In this document: one piece after another, positions 53,001 through 60,164 of the stretch | Numbering within the stretch: the first letter of the stretch is position 1 | Layout: every line of letters begins with the position of its first letter | Position numbers and translations under genes: made by a program | Assembly: GCA_964384625.1 (NCBI GenBank) | Contig: CAYLNH010000003.1 | Span: forward strand, 1-64,000 | Length of the DNA: 64,000 nucleotides | Origin: CAYLNH01 sp964384625 | GTDB lineage: Bacteria; Verrucomicrobiota; Lentisphaeria; JABSQK01 | Direction of reading: 5' to 3' | Notes under the pieces: generated by a model | The model's input: only the letters and a program-made list of their open reading frames with translations | Told to the model about the DNA's origin: nothing | Database searches by the model: none

Positions 53001-55093
53001 AGGAGGACCTGCCGAACCCATGGCGTTTGCGGGAGCCGCTGCAGTCCTTGTACACCTTTATCAGTGAAGACTGGGACTGGCTGGAGCACTATCCCGGCAA
53101 CATGCAGACGCGGTCCGCCCGGTTGCGGATCAAAGAGATCCGCGAACTCGGCGGCGACCCCTGGATGCTGCTTGGGTATTCCGCCTATTATGCCTCCGGG
53201 ATCGGCATGGAGCAGTTCAAGTCGAATGCGTTTGACCGCCGCAAACGTGACATTGGCCATGCCGTGGATGTGTTCCTCGTGCCGGAACGTATTGAAGACT
53301 GGGACAACTACGTGAACGCCATGATGCGCGGCATCGGCAACGACGTCTCCGGCTGGGTCCTGTGGAACAATCCCGACGCGAAAGGCGGGTCGCTCGCCGT
53401 CAAGCCGGAGCGCTTTGCGAAGTTGCTGAAGTCGGCCGATAAATGGCGCCGCGAATACAGCGCGAAGCGGCCGTTGATCATTGGCGGCATGACGCCCGGC
53501 ACCACGATCCCGTATCTCAATGAACTCGCGAAGCACGAGGCCCTCGAATATCTCTCCGGCATCAATGTCCGACTGGATGTCGGTGTACGGTCGCCAGAAG
53601 ACGCGGAAGTGCCGCAATATGTGGCGCGGCTGCGACGCGCTTTGAAAGTTGACCACAAGAACAAACGGCAGATCCTGCTGACGGACCTGGACTGGGCCGT
53701 CGAGAAGAGTGCCGACGGTTTGGACGAGTTTGATCAGGCCGCCTATGTGCTGCGTTCCGCCTTGCTGCTGGAACGCGTCGGGATCCGTCCGGAAGTCTCG
53801 ATCAGCAACGGGGACTTCAGCCGGATCGGTCTGGGGCTGACCTATCGGGATTCGTTTATGGTCTGGCCGCATAAGATCACCTTGCCGACGTTGCGGCCCA
53901 AGGCCGGCTGGCTCGGTCTGGCGCGGTTGCGTCGGATGTTGGCCAACATGACCTATGTGGCTGATATCGAAGTGCAGGATGTGATTCCTCAGCGCACGCG
54001 TTGCCTGGTGTTCCGACGGAGGGACGGCAGCTATGCGGCATTCGCCTGGCGCAACAACAATGCGGGACAACTGTCCTTTGCGCGTACCGGTCTGACGGTG
54101 ACAGAAGCCGAGGACTTGTTTGGTACGCCCATGAAGGTGAACGCGGGGTACTACTCAATCGGCAAGGTTCCGGCGTTGTTCATCTTGAACACCAAGGACA
54201 ATCCTGTTGCGGCATTACGACGCCTGCAGGTGAAGGACGGCAAGGCGATTGCCTGGCCGCAGGAGGTCCTGACGGCTTTTCCAATAACCGGAAAACCCGA
54301 GAACTATCACGCGCAGGGCGGCAGGCAGGAAGTCCTTGCCGGCCGCACGGTTTCCGGCGCGGACGTCTCATTGCCGGCACTGGTCTTCGGCAAAGGCGGC
54401 AAGGAGGTCCTTACCGTCTCCGTGCCGAATGGTGTGGGCATAGTATTGCGCAAGCGGTTCTTCCTCGATGACGCGGGACATACGGCCACAATAGCGGTCA
54501 ACGGCAAAGCCGCCGGCACCTGGGATCTGTCGCGTACGGACAAGGATTTGTCGACCGGCTTTCGTGATTCGATCTACGTGATCCCGGCAACTGCGGTCAG
54601 CGGCAAAGCGAAAATCGAAGTGCAGTACCGGGGCAAAGCGAACACGGTGTCCTGGTCTGTGCTGGCGTATCGCGGCGGGGCGTTTCCGTTGAGCGCCGTC
54701 GGCGCTGTACACGTCGACCAGGCCGTCAGCCATATACGGTTTGCGCGAAACATGGCCGGCGAGCCGATGAAGATCGGCGAGGACAGGTTCGTCAATGGTA
54801 TCGGGGTCTTTGCCCCCAGCCTGATTGAGATTTCACTGAACAGGCAGTTCAAGACATATAAAGCAAAGGTCGGCGTCGACGCCGCCACGGAAGGCCGCGG
54901 CAGCGTGGTGTTCGAGATCTACGCCGACGGCAAGAAAGTCTGGAAGTCGCCGGTCATGTCCGGGCTCGATGAAGCGAGAGACGTCGAAGTGGACGTCAAC
55001 GGCGTCAATCGCTTACGCCTTGTCGTCACCGACGGCGGTGACGGCAACCGTCTCGACGCAGCGAACTGGTGCGATGCGGAGTTGCATCAGTAG
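50066..55093 (+). CDS. large secreted multi-domain carbohydrate-binding protein (NPCBM C-terminus)
   Basis: 1,675 aa. A ~40-residue Ser/Pro-rich leader encoded by repeat sequence precedes the real signal core (KKVRRAVTGLLLLLAAVVVGA). Then come three similar beta-sandwich modules (~65-230, ~330-560, ~690-880; each with WVRGDGSG/WVKGN/WVHGDGSG and LDDIR/IDDLR-like ends) and a barrel-like region (~980-1400; SEDWDWLEHYPGNMQTRS, GGDPWMLLGY) that may be a glycosidase. The last ~150 residues are an NPCBM-type domain (GVFAPSLIEISL...). GTG 50066 overlaps the previous stop and has GGAGGAG upstream; TTG 50111 is an alternative. Probably co-exported with the giant protein. Confidence 0.82.
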   Translation: MRKYSVFGIPTKPRSLSPGSRCTDEVPEFVVGWPAKSANKKVRRAVTGLLLLLAAVVVGAKEKPYVVLDNFSSGLKSSNQIRSEQVLQGAKEGLAMAKLKYTLDPRQYYAGLRLDRPLGDVRGTLQLWVKGNNLDHEIQLSVWHARLGTDSRGRQRHYDRRDKWGDKVSLEYDGWKLISFPLAGIPKGHQVWLREIRIYGNRRNKELAMTGSVLIDDLRLVPMRSRPQASTLVGLVGPTTRTYTENISLFADIHNFTDAKATARMRVNITDRNENSVVDREFTIPLAAGKRKEVQFALKPENLGLFLPPFKVSGDILSADLPAASGRFERTLVMSNARILWDNFSDVNRHWLTAGWTGPGGFDVRQHRNWLSWLMGEGQRASLVTQVNARIRRVDLQAEKTAGADGKLPPGRFAMRIDYRDNAEIYNGHSRIPRLAANPLTGDRFFPGNSFRAGIWVRGDGSGALLQAVFLDYSNLADFWPGGWKRTDHGTRDVCRLDFKGWRYFEVGLPGSGIGQNERTGSSHAIDFPIELAAFRIVSWRDENAKKKAGDRTFAGTVYIGPVFAETQVAAVESLAVHVAYDDAEHRYAPDRGAVLTLQNGSLSTARTLGVNWVLFDRADDVLAKDTMEETLKAGTAKRLRLELSKHKAAIQGKAAPFRLQVTAFDKKDGSISATREIVLVQPDSRMLVTDFETDRAYYLYRKGATPGAVTATKKAHGGKRSLAVNWDSEEHAHTVIAIDPTIAGPATKLSVWVHGDGSGVLLYPILGDLTGIRNGKDGRQWDMLPTRVEEGDLQSAVRVDWTGWRELHFRLPLVPPTWRQKLPVRAFQPSYPYGLHFGIQAFGTEKPSGTLYLDDIRCDTHLLPAERLGLSLEHDGVGNVLGTNSTLHLVVDSLERNASRSVVVKAEILDWRNAVVSRFNKKLSLSAGARVRVPYQPKLGPGAYQLVVTLLEGNDVRRKIERGILITDLQPYLGEDWKEDLPNPWRLREPLQSLYTFISEDWDWLEHYPGNMQTRSARLRIKEIRELGGDPWMLLGYSAYYASGIGMEQFKSNAFDRRKRDIGHAVDVFLVPERIEDWDNYVNAMMRGIGNDVSGWVLWNNPDAKGGSLAVKPERFAKLLKSADKWRREYSAKRPLIIGGMTPGTTIPYLNELAKHEALEYLSGINVRLDVGVRSPEDAEVPQYVARLRRALKVDHKNKRQILLTDLDWAVEKSADGLDEFDQAAYVLRSALLLERVGIRPEVSISNGDFSRIGLGLTYRDSFMVWPHKITLPTLRPKAGWLGLARLRRMLANMTYVADIEVQDVIPQRTRCLVFRRRDGSYAAFAWRNNNAGQLSFARTGLTVTEAEDLFGTPMKVNAGYYSIGKVPALFILNTKDNPVAALRRLQVKDGKAIAWPQEVLTAFPITGKPENYHAQGGRQEVLAGRTVSGADVSLPALVFGKGGKEVLTVSVPNGVGIVLRKRFFLDDAGHTATIAVNGKAAGTWDLSRTDKDLSTGFRDSIYVIPATAVSGKAKIEVQYRGKANTVSWSVLAYRGGAFPLSAVGAVHVDQAVSHIRFARNMAGEPMKIGEDRFVNGIGVFAPSLIEISLNRQFKTYKAKVGVDAATEGRGSVVFEIYADGKKVWKSPVMSGLDEARDVEVDVNGVNRLRLVVTDGGDGNRLDAANWCDAELHQ
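50073..50164 (+). repeat. heptad array and imperfect 30-bp direct repeat at the start of the 1,675-aa gene
   Basis: AGTATTC, AGTATTC, GGTATTC (50073-50093) lie 7 bases after the start codon. Then two 30-bp copies follow, 50095-50124 and 50135-50164, matching at 23 of 30 positions (shared core CCCGGAG-N-TTGTCG). All of it is read in frame as the N-terminal leader. Confidence 0.75.
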
Positions 55094-55166
55094 GAAAGCC
55101 TGGTTTCAGGCAGCGCCTTATACACTGCCGGAGAACAGGCATTAGAGCTGGTATACAGGAGAACTC

Positions 55167-56099
55167 ATGATGCGGATATGGACAGCTTTCTTACTCGTTG
55201 GCATCGCATTGTTCCTGCAGGCCCAGGATGTCAAAGAGCCCGAGAAAAAGCCGGCAGCGCCGGAACATGTGGCGGTGACGGCGACGGATATGACCATTGA
55301 CGGCAAATTGGACGAGGCCTGTTGGCAGAAGGCGAAACCGGCGAAGGGCGATTACATCCACGGGAAGAAGGCAGAGCTGAGCGAGTCGCCGCGCGCCGCG
55401 GTCCGCTACGCCTGGGACCAGGACTACCTCTACATCGGCTACGAAACGTTCGACAAAAATCTGACCGCCAAGGCCACAGGGGCGAAGCAGGGGCCGAAGG
55501 GAAATCAGCGGCCGGGGTGTGAGATCTGGGGACCGAAAGGCGATCGCCCTGATGTCGTCGAGTTCTTTTTCTCCGTGGATGACGCGCAGTACATGTGGGA
55601 GTTCCATCATAATGCCAACAACGAGTTCAACGACGTCTGGTGCGTCCTGATTCCGGAAGACCGCCCCTTTCGCAAGAGCATCGAAACGCCTTGGGGGATT
55701 CGATTCTGTCACAACGAGTACCTGCTGGACGACGGCGACAAGACCGTGAAGATGGCGGTGCACCTGAAACTCAAAGCCGACGGCAAGCCGTCGACGGTGA
55801 ATCAGGCGGACGACACCGACACGGGCTACACCGCTGAGATCCGCGTCCCCTGGCGCAGTCTCGGTGTGCCGAAGAACTGGGGACTGTGGGTGGACGAAAA
55901 GGGCGAGCCCTGCAGCAGCCACTATCGCGGCGAGAAACGCTGGCTCTGGCGACCGGCCGGCAAGAGTATTCGCATCTTGGCGGTGGTCCAGGATTCGGAC
56001 GTCCGGAAGCCGCGCTACCATCATTCCAGTCCGACCATGCCCGGCGGCTGGTTTCACAAGAGCTTCCAGCATTGGCCGGAATACAAGCTGGCAGAGTGA
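55167..56099 (+). CDS. secreted CBM9-like carbohydrate-binding protein
   Basis: A 310-aa protein with a signal peptide (AFLLVGIALFLQAQ). The rest matches the CBM9/DOMON-like sandwich found in sugar-binding and dehydrogenase-linked proteins: TIDGKLDEACWQKAKPAKGD, VRYAWDQDYLYIGYETFDKN, DVVEFFFSVDDAQYMWEFHHNANNEFNDV, TGYTAEIRVPWRSLG. It probably binds glycans outside the cell and follows the two large secreted proteins on the same strand by 73 bases. GGAG is placed before the ATG. The stop codon (56097-56099) lies inside the 8-bp target duplication of the adjacent MITE, so the insertion left the reading frame intact. Confidence 0.85.
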   Translation: MMRIWTAFLLVGIALFLQAQDVKEPEKKPAAPEHVAVTATDMTIDGKLDEACWQKAKPAKGDYIHGKKAELSESPRAAVRYAWDQDYLYIGYETFDKNLTAKATGAKQGPKGNQRPGCEIWGPKGDRPDVVEFFFSVDDAQYMWEFHHNANNEFNDVWCVLIPEDRPFRKSIETPWGIRFCHNEYLLDDGDKTVKMAVHLKLKADGKPSTVNQADDTDTGYTAEIRVPWRSLGVPKNWGLWVDEKGEPCSSHYRGEKRWLWRPAGKSIRILAVVQDSDVRKPRYHHSSPTMPGGWFHKSFQHWPEYKLAE

Positions 56100-56101
56100 C
56101 G

Positions 56102-56260
56102 GTAAGCCCTCGTTTACTGCCCTTCGCGGTCCGCCTAGAGATCCCGCACCCTCTTGAGCGCCGAAGCCTCGGCGTAGGAGCTTGCGGTGCGGAGTTTCAG
56201 GATCGGTCACCTACACCAGTCGGGACTCGGGGCAAAGAAGGGCAGTAAACGAGGGCTCAC
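56102..56260. mobile_element. MITE with IS66-like ends
   Basis: A 159-bp non-coding element. Its 24-bp terminal inverted repeats (56102-56125 and 56237-56260) differ at one position; the ends read GTAAGCCC and GTGAGCCC inward. It is flanked by an exact 8-bp direct repeat GAGTGACG (56094-56101 and 56261-56268), as expected of a target duplication. IS66-family elements have GTAAGC-type ends and 8-bp duplications, so an IS66 transposase is the likely mobiliser (family assignment from memory). Inner nested hairpins: CCGCACC/GGTGCGG (56144-56150 / 56186-56192) and CGCCGA-AGCC-TCGGCG (56159-56174). No other copy is seen in this window. Confidence 0.88.
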
Positions 56261-56268
56261 GAGTGACG

Positions 56269-56506
56269 CCCGTCCAGCTTGATTCATTCATGAACGTCGT
56301 TACAGCCTGTCCGCTGTGGCGGCAGAGCTGTCGGTGTGGGCCGTGTGAGTCTCGTTCTACGTGACAACGTGGGGACGGGACGAGGATCAAGAGCTTACAG
56401 GCGTAGACCGGTCGCCGGCGTCCGGACAGACGCCAAGAGCGGCGTCGGTTGGAACTGCTTGGAATCGTGTGCTATGACGGCTCGCGGCAGCAGGTTTATG
56501 AATCAA
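56269..56506. other. spacer with dispersed repeat copy 2
   Basis: No gene seen. Apart from the repeat at 56408-56479, I find only short inverted pieces. It separates the CBM9-like gene and MITE from the convergent HDAC lipoprotein gene. Confidence 0.45.
56408..56479 (+). repeat. 72-bp dispersed repeat, copy 2
   Basis: Matches 31096-31167 in the same orientation (58 of 72 by hand count), including the unbroken 13-bp block CCGGTCGCCGGCG and the 16-bp block AAGAGCGGCGTCGG plus flanks. It lies 28 bases beyond the stop of the HDAC gene. Confidence 0.65.
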
Positions 56507-57562
56507 TCAGTCCTCCGGCTGGGGGCGGCCGTGAGTCCGGATGGTTCGGCGGATGCTCTGGAATTGCACGTCCCAGGTTTGCTTGCTGTAGCCGCCGCCG
56601 AGAGTGACGACCACCGGGATCTTGCGTTTGACGCATTCGTCGATCACCATCGCATCGCGGCGAACGACTCCTGCAGCAGTCATCTCCAGGGATGCCAGTG
56701 AGTCGCCCGTCAGTGTGTCGGCCCCGGCAACCAGATAGACGATGTCCGGTTTGGCTTTCTTGAAGACCTCCGGCAGGTGGCCCGCCAGCAGGCGGAGGTA
56801 TTCCTCGTCCTCCATGCCGGCGTCGACTTCGACGTCATAGTCGCCGTGTTCTTTTGGGATGGGATAGATGTCCCGCTGATGGATGGAGAACGTGTAGGCC
56901 TCTTCATCGTGGCGAAAGCAGGCGATCGTACCGTTGCCCTGATGCACGTCGAGATCGACGACCAGAACCCGGCGCAGTTTGTTTTCGTGCCGCAACGCTT
57001 GAACGGCAATCGGGATGTCGGCCAGGACGCAGAATCCCTCGCCGACATCCGGCTTGGCGTGGTGGTAGCCGCCGCCGATGTTGATGCCGATACCGTGTTG
57101 CAGCGCGAGGCGCGTCGCGAGCAGCGTGCCGCCGGTCGTATACCGGAACGGCGTGAGAACGCGGCGCTGCATCACGCCGTCCGGCAGGATCGCCACGGCG
57201 GACGCCTCCATGTAGCGGGCAACGTTGCTTGAGTCCTTCAAACTTCTGCAGTACGCCGGTGTGTGGACGCGAAGGATATCGGCGTCGGACACCGCGGCCG
57301 GTACGTAAACGTCCCCGGGCTGCACAACGCCGTCTTTGACAAGCGCCCGGTAGATGCGGGCATACTTGTGAATATCAAACGGATGAATGCGTTCGAGGCC
57401 GCCCAGGCGAATCTGGTAGCGGCTTGAGTAGACCACGGCAACGCGGCCGCCCAGAGGAGTGCCGTTACGGGGATGTTCGACTTGCTTCATGGCAGCAGAC
57501 CGGCAACCGGCGGTCAGGACCAGGAGTCCTGTCGCCGCAATCACGAGCCGGAGGTTTTTCAT
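56507..57562 (-). CDS. lipoprotein of the histone deacetylase/acetylpolyamine amidohydrolase fold
   Basis: A 351-aa protein with a lipoprotein signal (lipobox LTAGC, Cys20), so it is probably exported and membrane-anchored. The catalytic set of the arginase/deacetylase fold is complete: His167-His168 in GGGYHHA, zinc ligands Asp205 and His207 in DLDVHQGNGT, Asp282 in AGADTLTGD and Tyr325 in LGGGYS. Relatives deacetylate lysine, polyamines or small amides in the cytoplasm; the extracytoplasmic location is unusual. ATG 57562 has AGGA 6 bases upstream; the longer frame would lose the lipobox. It is the third gene of an IclR-radical SAM-HDAC operon, with a 99-base gap before it. Confidence 0.9.
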   Translation of the reverse strand: MKNLRLVIAATGLLVLTAGCRSAAMKQVEHPRNGTPLGGRVAVVYSSRYQIRLGGLERIHPFDIHKYARIYRALVKDGVVQPGDVYVPAAVSDADILRVHTPAYCRSLKDSSNVARYMEASAVAILPDGVMQRRVLTPFRYTTGGTLLATRLALQHGIGINIGGGYHHAKPDVGEGFCVLADIPIAVQALRHENKLRRVLVVDLDVHQGNGTIACFRHDEEAYTFSIHQRDIYPIPKEHGDYDVEVDAGMEDEEYLRLLAGHLPEVFKKAKPDIVYLVAGADTLTGDSLASLEMTAAGVVRRDAMVIDECVKRKIPVVVTLGGGYSKQTWDVQFQSIRRTIRTHGRPQPED

Positions 57563-57661
57563 GCGTTCCTGCAGGGCTGAGAGTTCCTGGTAACCAAGAA
57601 CATAACCAGCGGTCGAGCCGCATGCAACTGCGGCAGAGAGGACCGGGCGGAGCAGCACGAT

Positions 57662-59014
57662 TTACGCATCGCCGGTGAAGACCGGGCTGCCGTCCCAGTT
57701 GACTGCGGCTTTGCAGTCCTGCCAGGGACTGATGTCGAGCTGTTTGCGGCCTGGCGTTGCGTTGGGGCCGCAACCGCAGACGTAGCTGCGCGGCGAGACG
57801 CCGAGCTCCGGTCCGAGAAGCTTCCACATTTCCATGCTTTCGGTGGAGATCGTTACCGGGATATCGGCGTTGTGCTTGCGGATCTCCGCCAGGTGGTGGC
57901 GGTAAATCTCCGCCCGCACCGGTAGGGGAAACGGCCCGGTCCGCAACTCTTGCAGCTCCCGCTTCGCCGCTTCGGCCGCCGCCAGACAGTCGGCGTCAAG
58001 GAGGTCCTTGCCGATGCAGGCCTTCAGCGCGGCGACATCCATCCACATCAGTACCGTCATGCTGAGATTGTCCGGCTGCGTTTCCTTGAACATCCTGGCG
58101 ATCATGTAAGCGGCGTCCTCCCGCCAGTTCGGCACGGGGATGATCGGTTTGAACTTGAAGCGCACGGTGATCCCGGCTTCCTGACAGACGCGCGCGGCCG
58201 CCAACCGACCGTCGGTCGTGCCGGCAACTTTCTCCAACTGCGACGACTGTGTGGGACCGGAAAGACTCCAGGCGATGATCGTATTCCGCGGGGCGTTCGC
58301 GTTGAGAAAGCCCGCCACCCGGTCGGTCTTCGTGTGGATGATCAGGTAACGATCGCCGGTGGTCTCGAAGAACCGCATCAAGGGGCCGAGCATGTCCATC
58401 TGCGGTTCGAGGGTCGGCACATCCATGGCGTCATCCAGCAGGTAGGTTGTCTGCCATGGGTTGCGCTTGATCAACTGTGCCAGATGTTCGATGTAGTCCT
58501 CGACGTTGACGTGGTTGATCAACACTCCGCCAAGCCCGCAATAGGCGCATTGATGGCAGCAGCCGGCGCCCTGATTGAGCCGCCAGCAGGCGCGGCAGAC
58601 ATGTTGCGGATTCGGCGCCACGTCCTGGATCTTGTCGCACTTCGTGCCCGAATGGAAGAAGGAGAAATGCCGGCCGCCGGCCGCCACCCACCAGTTGAAG
58701 TGCCCGTCGCCTCGGTAGGCGTCGCGCAGGCGCTGCGTCAACTCGTCGACCGTACGCCGGTCAAAATGAAACAACCCCAACAGCGGGATCGGCGGCGGCA
58801 CTGCCGGCAACGTGCCCATCCTGGGGAAGTGATCCCAGCCTTCTTCGACCACGACATCCGGCAAGTCAGCATAGCTGATCGTGCGTACGTCTGCGCCGAT
58901 ACAGGCGGCGGCAAAGCGTTCCGCCCGGCGGGCGGCGTCCGGCTTGTCCCAGACCGGTTTGAGCACATAAACGCGGGGAGGTTGAAAGGCAAGCGGCGGG
59001 CAGTCGGTACTCAT
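57662..59014 (-). CDS. SPL-like radical SAM protein
   Basis: A 450-aa cytoplasmic protein. The cluster-binding motif is Cys152-x3-Cys156-x2-Cys159 (CHQCAYCGLGG), the spacing of canonical radical-SAM enzymes. The surrounding sequence (YLLDDAMDVPTLEP, IIAWSLSGPTQSSQLEK, RFKFKPIIPVPNW) resembles spore photoproduct lyase-type proteins. Classical SPL repairs spore DNA; no sporulation gene is seen and this Cys motif ends in GL rather than the usual YL, so another function is likely. Extra Cys residues at about 126-143 and 420-422 may hold a second metal site. ATG 59014 has AAGGA 8 bases upstream. It starts 19 bases after the IclR gene. Confidence 0.8.
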   Translation of the reverse strand: MSTDCPPLAFQPPRVYVLKPVWDKPDAARRAERFAAACIGADVRTISYADLPDVVVEEGWDHFPRMGTLPAVPPPIPLLGLFHFDRRTVDELTQRLRDAYRGDGHFNWWVAAGGRHFSFFHSGTKCDKIQDVAPNPQHVCRACWRLNQGAGCCHQCAYCGLGGVLINHVNVEDYIEHLAQLIKRNPWQTTYLLDDAMDVPTLEPQMDMLGPLMRFFETTGDRYLIIHTKTDRVAGFLNANAPRNTIIAWSLSGPTQSSQLEKVAGTTDGRLAAARVCQEAGITVRFKFKPIIPVPNWREDAAYMIARMFKETQPDNLSMTVLMWMDVAALKACIGKDLLDADCLAAAEAAKRELQELRTGPFPLPVRAEIYRHHLAEIRKHNADIPVTISTESMEMWKLLGPELGVSPRSYVCGCGPNATPGRKQLDISPWQDCKAAVNWDGSPVFTGDA

Positions 59015-59033
59015 GACGGAATTCCTTTGTGGT

Positions 59034-59795
59034 TCAGACAAGTTGCCGGGCCAGGGCTGTCGCGGCGGCCTCGACCTGCTTGAGCATCTGCTGCAAACGG
59101 TTTCCAGAACAACGAAATTGCGGGGCCGAACAGCCGAGCGCTCCGATCAGACGGCCGCTGGCCGGGGCGAGGACCGGAAAGGCGAACATCAGGTAGCCCT
59201 CGGTCTCGCGCTCGATAAGCGCGTAGCCGGCCGCGCGGATTTCTTTACAGGCGCGGTCCAGCGCCGCTGCCGAACGGAGGTGGCCCCAGCGCTTCCCGGG
59301 CAAGCCGTGGCGTTCCACAATGCGGGTTCGATCCTCACTGCTGCAAAACGACGTCAGAACCCGCCCCGTGGTGACGGTGTAAATATTGTCGGGAAGGTTC
59401 GATGCGGGATTCACCGCGACCGCCCGGGACGCGTCTCGCTGCGCCACCGGCGACCAGTTGCCGTCGACCAGCGCCACGAGGACAACGCGCTCATTGAGCT
59501 GCTCGCCCAGGGCAGTAAGCGCCGGCTCGATCCGGCTCCGGATCGCGGGCGTCTGCAGCCGATTCCAGGCGCCGAGTTGTCGGCATTTGGGACCGGCGAT
59601 ATACAGGCCGTCGGCGTTCTGGCCAACATAGCCGCAGGCCGCCAGGCTCTTGAGCAGGTTGTGGGCGGTGTTCACCGGCAGGTTCCGGCGCCGGGCCAGG
59701 GCCGATACCGCAATACCCCGCTGCTGCACATCCTCAAACGCCAGGATATCCAGCAGCTCCATCGCCTTCTTCACGGAACTGACCGGCACACTCAC
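59034..59795 (-). CDS. IclR-family transcriptional regulator
   Basis: A 253-aa protein. Residues ~5-65 are the IclR winged helix-turn-helix (VKKAMELLDILAFEDVQQRGIAVSALARRRNLPVNTAHNLLKSLAACGYV). The rest is the GAF-like effector domain (TGRVLTSFCS, AAGYALIERETEGYLMFAFPVLAPASGRLIGALGCS). IclR regulators usually control catabolic genes and themselves. GTG 59795 is chosen: GAAGG lies upstream. A strong promoter and a 35-bp palindrome directly precede it, suggesting autoregulation. It is the first gene of the minus-strand operon with the SPL-like and HDAC genes. Confidence 0.92.
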   Translation of the reverse strand: MSVPVSSVKKAMELLDILAFEDVQQRGIAVSALARRRNLPVNTAHNLLKSLAACGYVGQNADGLYIAGPKCRQLGAWNRLQTPAIRSRIEPALTALGEQLNERVVLVALVDGNWSPVAQRDASRAVAVNPASNLPDNIYTVTTGRVLTSFCSSEDRTRIVERHGLPGKRWGHLRSAAALDRACKEIRAAGYALIERETEGYLMFAFPVLAPASGRLIGALGCSAPQFRCSGNRLQQMLKQVEAAATALARQLV

Positions 59796-59803
59796 GATCC
59801 GCC

Positions 59804-59838
59804 TTCCATAATTAGGAATTCAATTCAGTAATATGGAA
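59804..59838 (-). promoter_or_regulatory. candidate IclR operator palindrome
   Basis: TTCCATA (59804-59810) and TATGGAA (59832-59838) are perfect inverted arms around a 21-bp AT-rich centre containing GAATTC. It covers the predicted transcription start and ribosome site of the IclR gene, as for an autoregulatory operator. IclR sites often contain TGGAA-type half-sites. Confidence 0.45.
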
Positions 59839-59865
59839 CAATAGCCGCGGCGCTGAAGATGTCAA
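59838..59865 (-). promoter_or_regulatory. sigma70-type promoter of the IclR-SPL-HDAC operon
   Basis: Minus strand: perfect -35 TTGACA (59865-59860), 16-bp spacer, -10 TATTGT (59843-59838), about 43 bases before the GTG start. The opposite promoter has the same layout. Confidence 0.6.
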
Positions 59866-59994
59866 GCCGGCGAGCAGAATCAAGGGCCGGAATTATCGAA
59901 AATTCGTTCGGAGACGATCTTCGTGCCGCGCCAGTCGACGGCGCGCCGCCCAGCAGGCTCCTTCCGCAAATCCCGCTCTTTTCCCGTTTTCCTC

Positions 59995-60022
59995 TTGACC
60001 GCAGCAGCGCCGGCGGTATTGT
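59995..60022 (+). promoter_or_regulatory. sigma70-type promoter of the LacI-sulfatase operon
   Basis: TTGACC (59995-60000), 16-bp spacer, TATTGT (60017-60022). It overlaps the first operator. The leader to the start codon is ~135 bases and contains the second operator and a palindrome. Confidence 0.55.
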
Positions 60023-60039
60023 GCACAAACGTTATAGCA
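60022..60039 (+). promoter_or_regulatory. LacI-type operator O1
   Basis: TGCACAAACGTTATAGCA has the central AACGTT (CG centre) and TGC...GCA arms expected of LacI-family sites. It starts at the last base of the -10 box, a classic blocking position. The first 13 bases are repeated exactly at 60109. Confidence 0.6.
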
Positions 60040-60081
60040 AATGGCCGAAATTCATAGAGCTAATCATCTCATAACCAAGTT

Positions 60082-60101
60082 ATCAGCTGGTAGCAGCTGA
60101 T
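60082..60101 (+). promoter_or_regulatory. perfect 8-bp inverted repeat in the LacI leader
   Basis: ATCAGCTG-GTAG-CAGCTGAT lies between the two operators. It could form an RNA hairpin in the leader or bind another regulator. Confidence 0.4.
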
Positions 60102-60108
60102 CTCGCAC

Positions 60109-60121
60109 TGCACAAACGTTA
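60109..60121 (+). promoter_or_regulatory. LacI-type operator O2
   Basis: TGCACAAACGTTA is an exact second copy of the first 13 bases of O1, 87 bases downstream and 43 bases before the start codon. The second arm is less conserved. Two sites about eight helical turns apart would allow looping. Confidence 0.55.
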
Positions 60122-60164
60122 CAAACAACTGTTCCCCGAAGACCGTTTACCCGGTTCCGAATCC

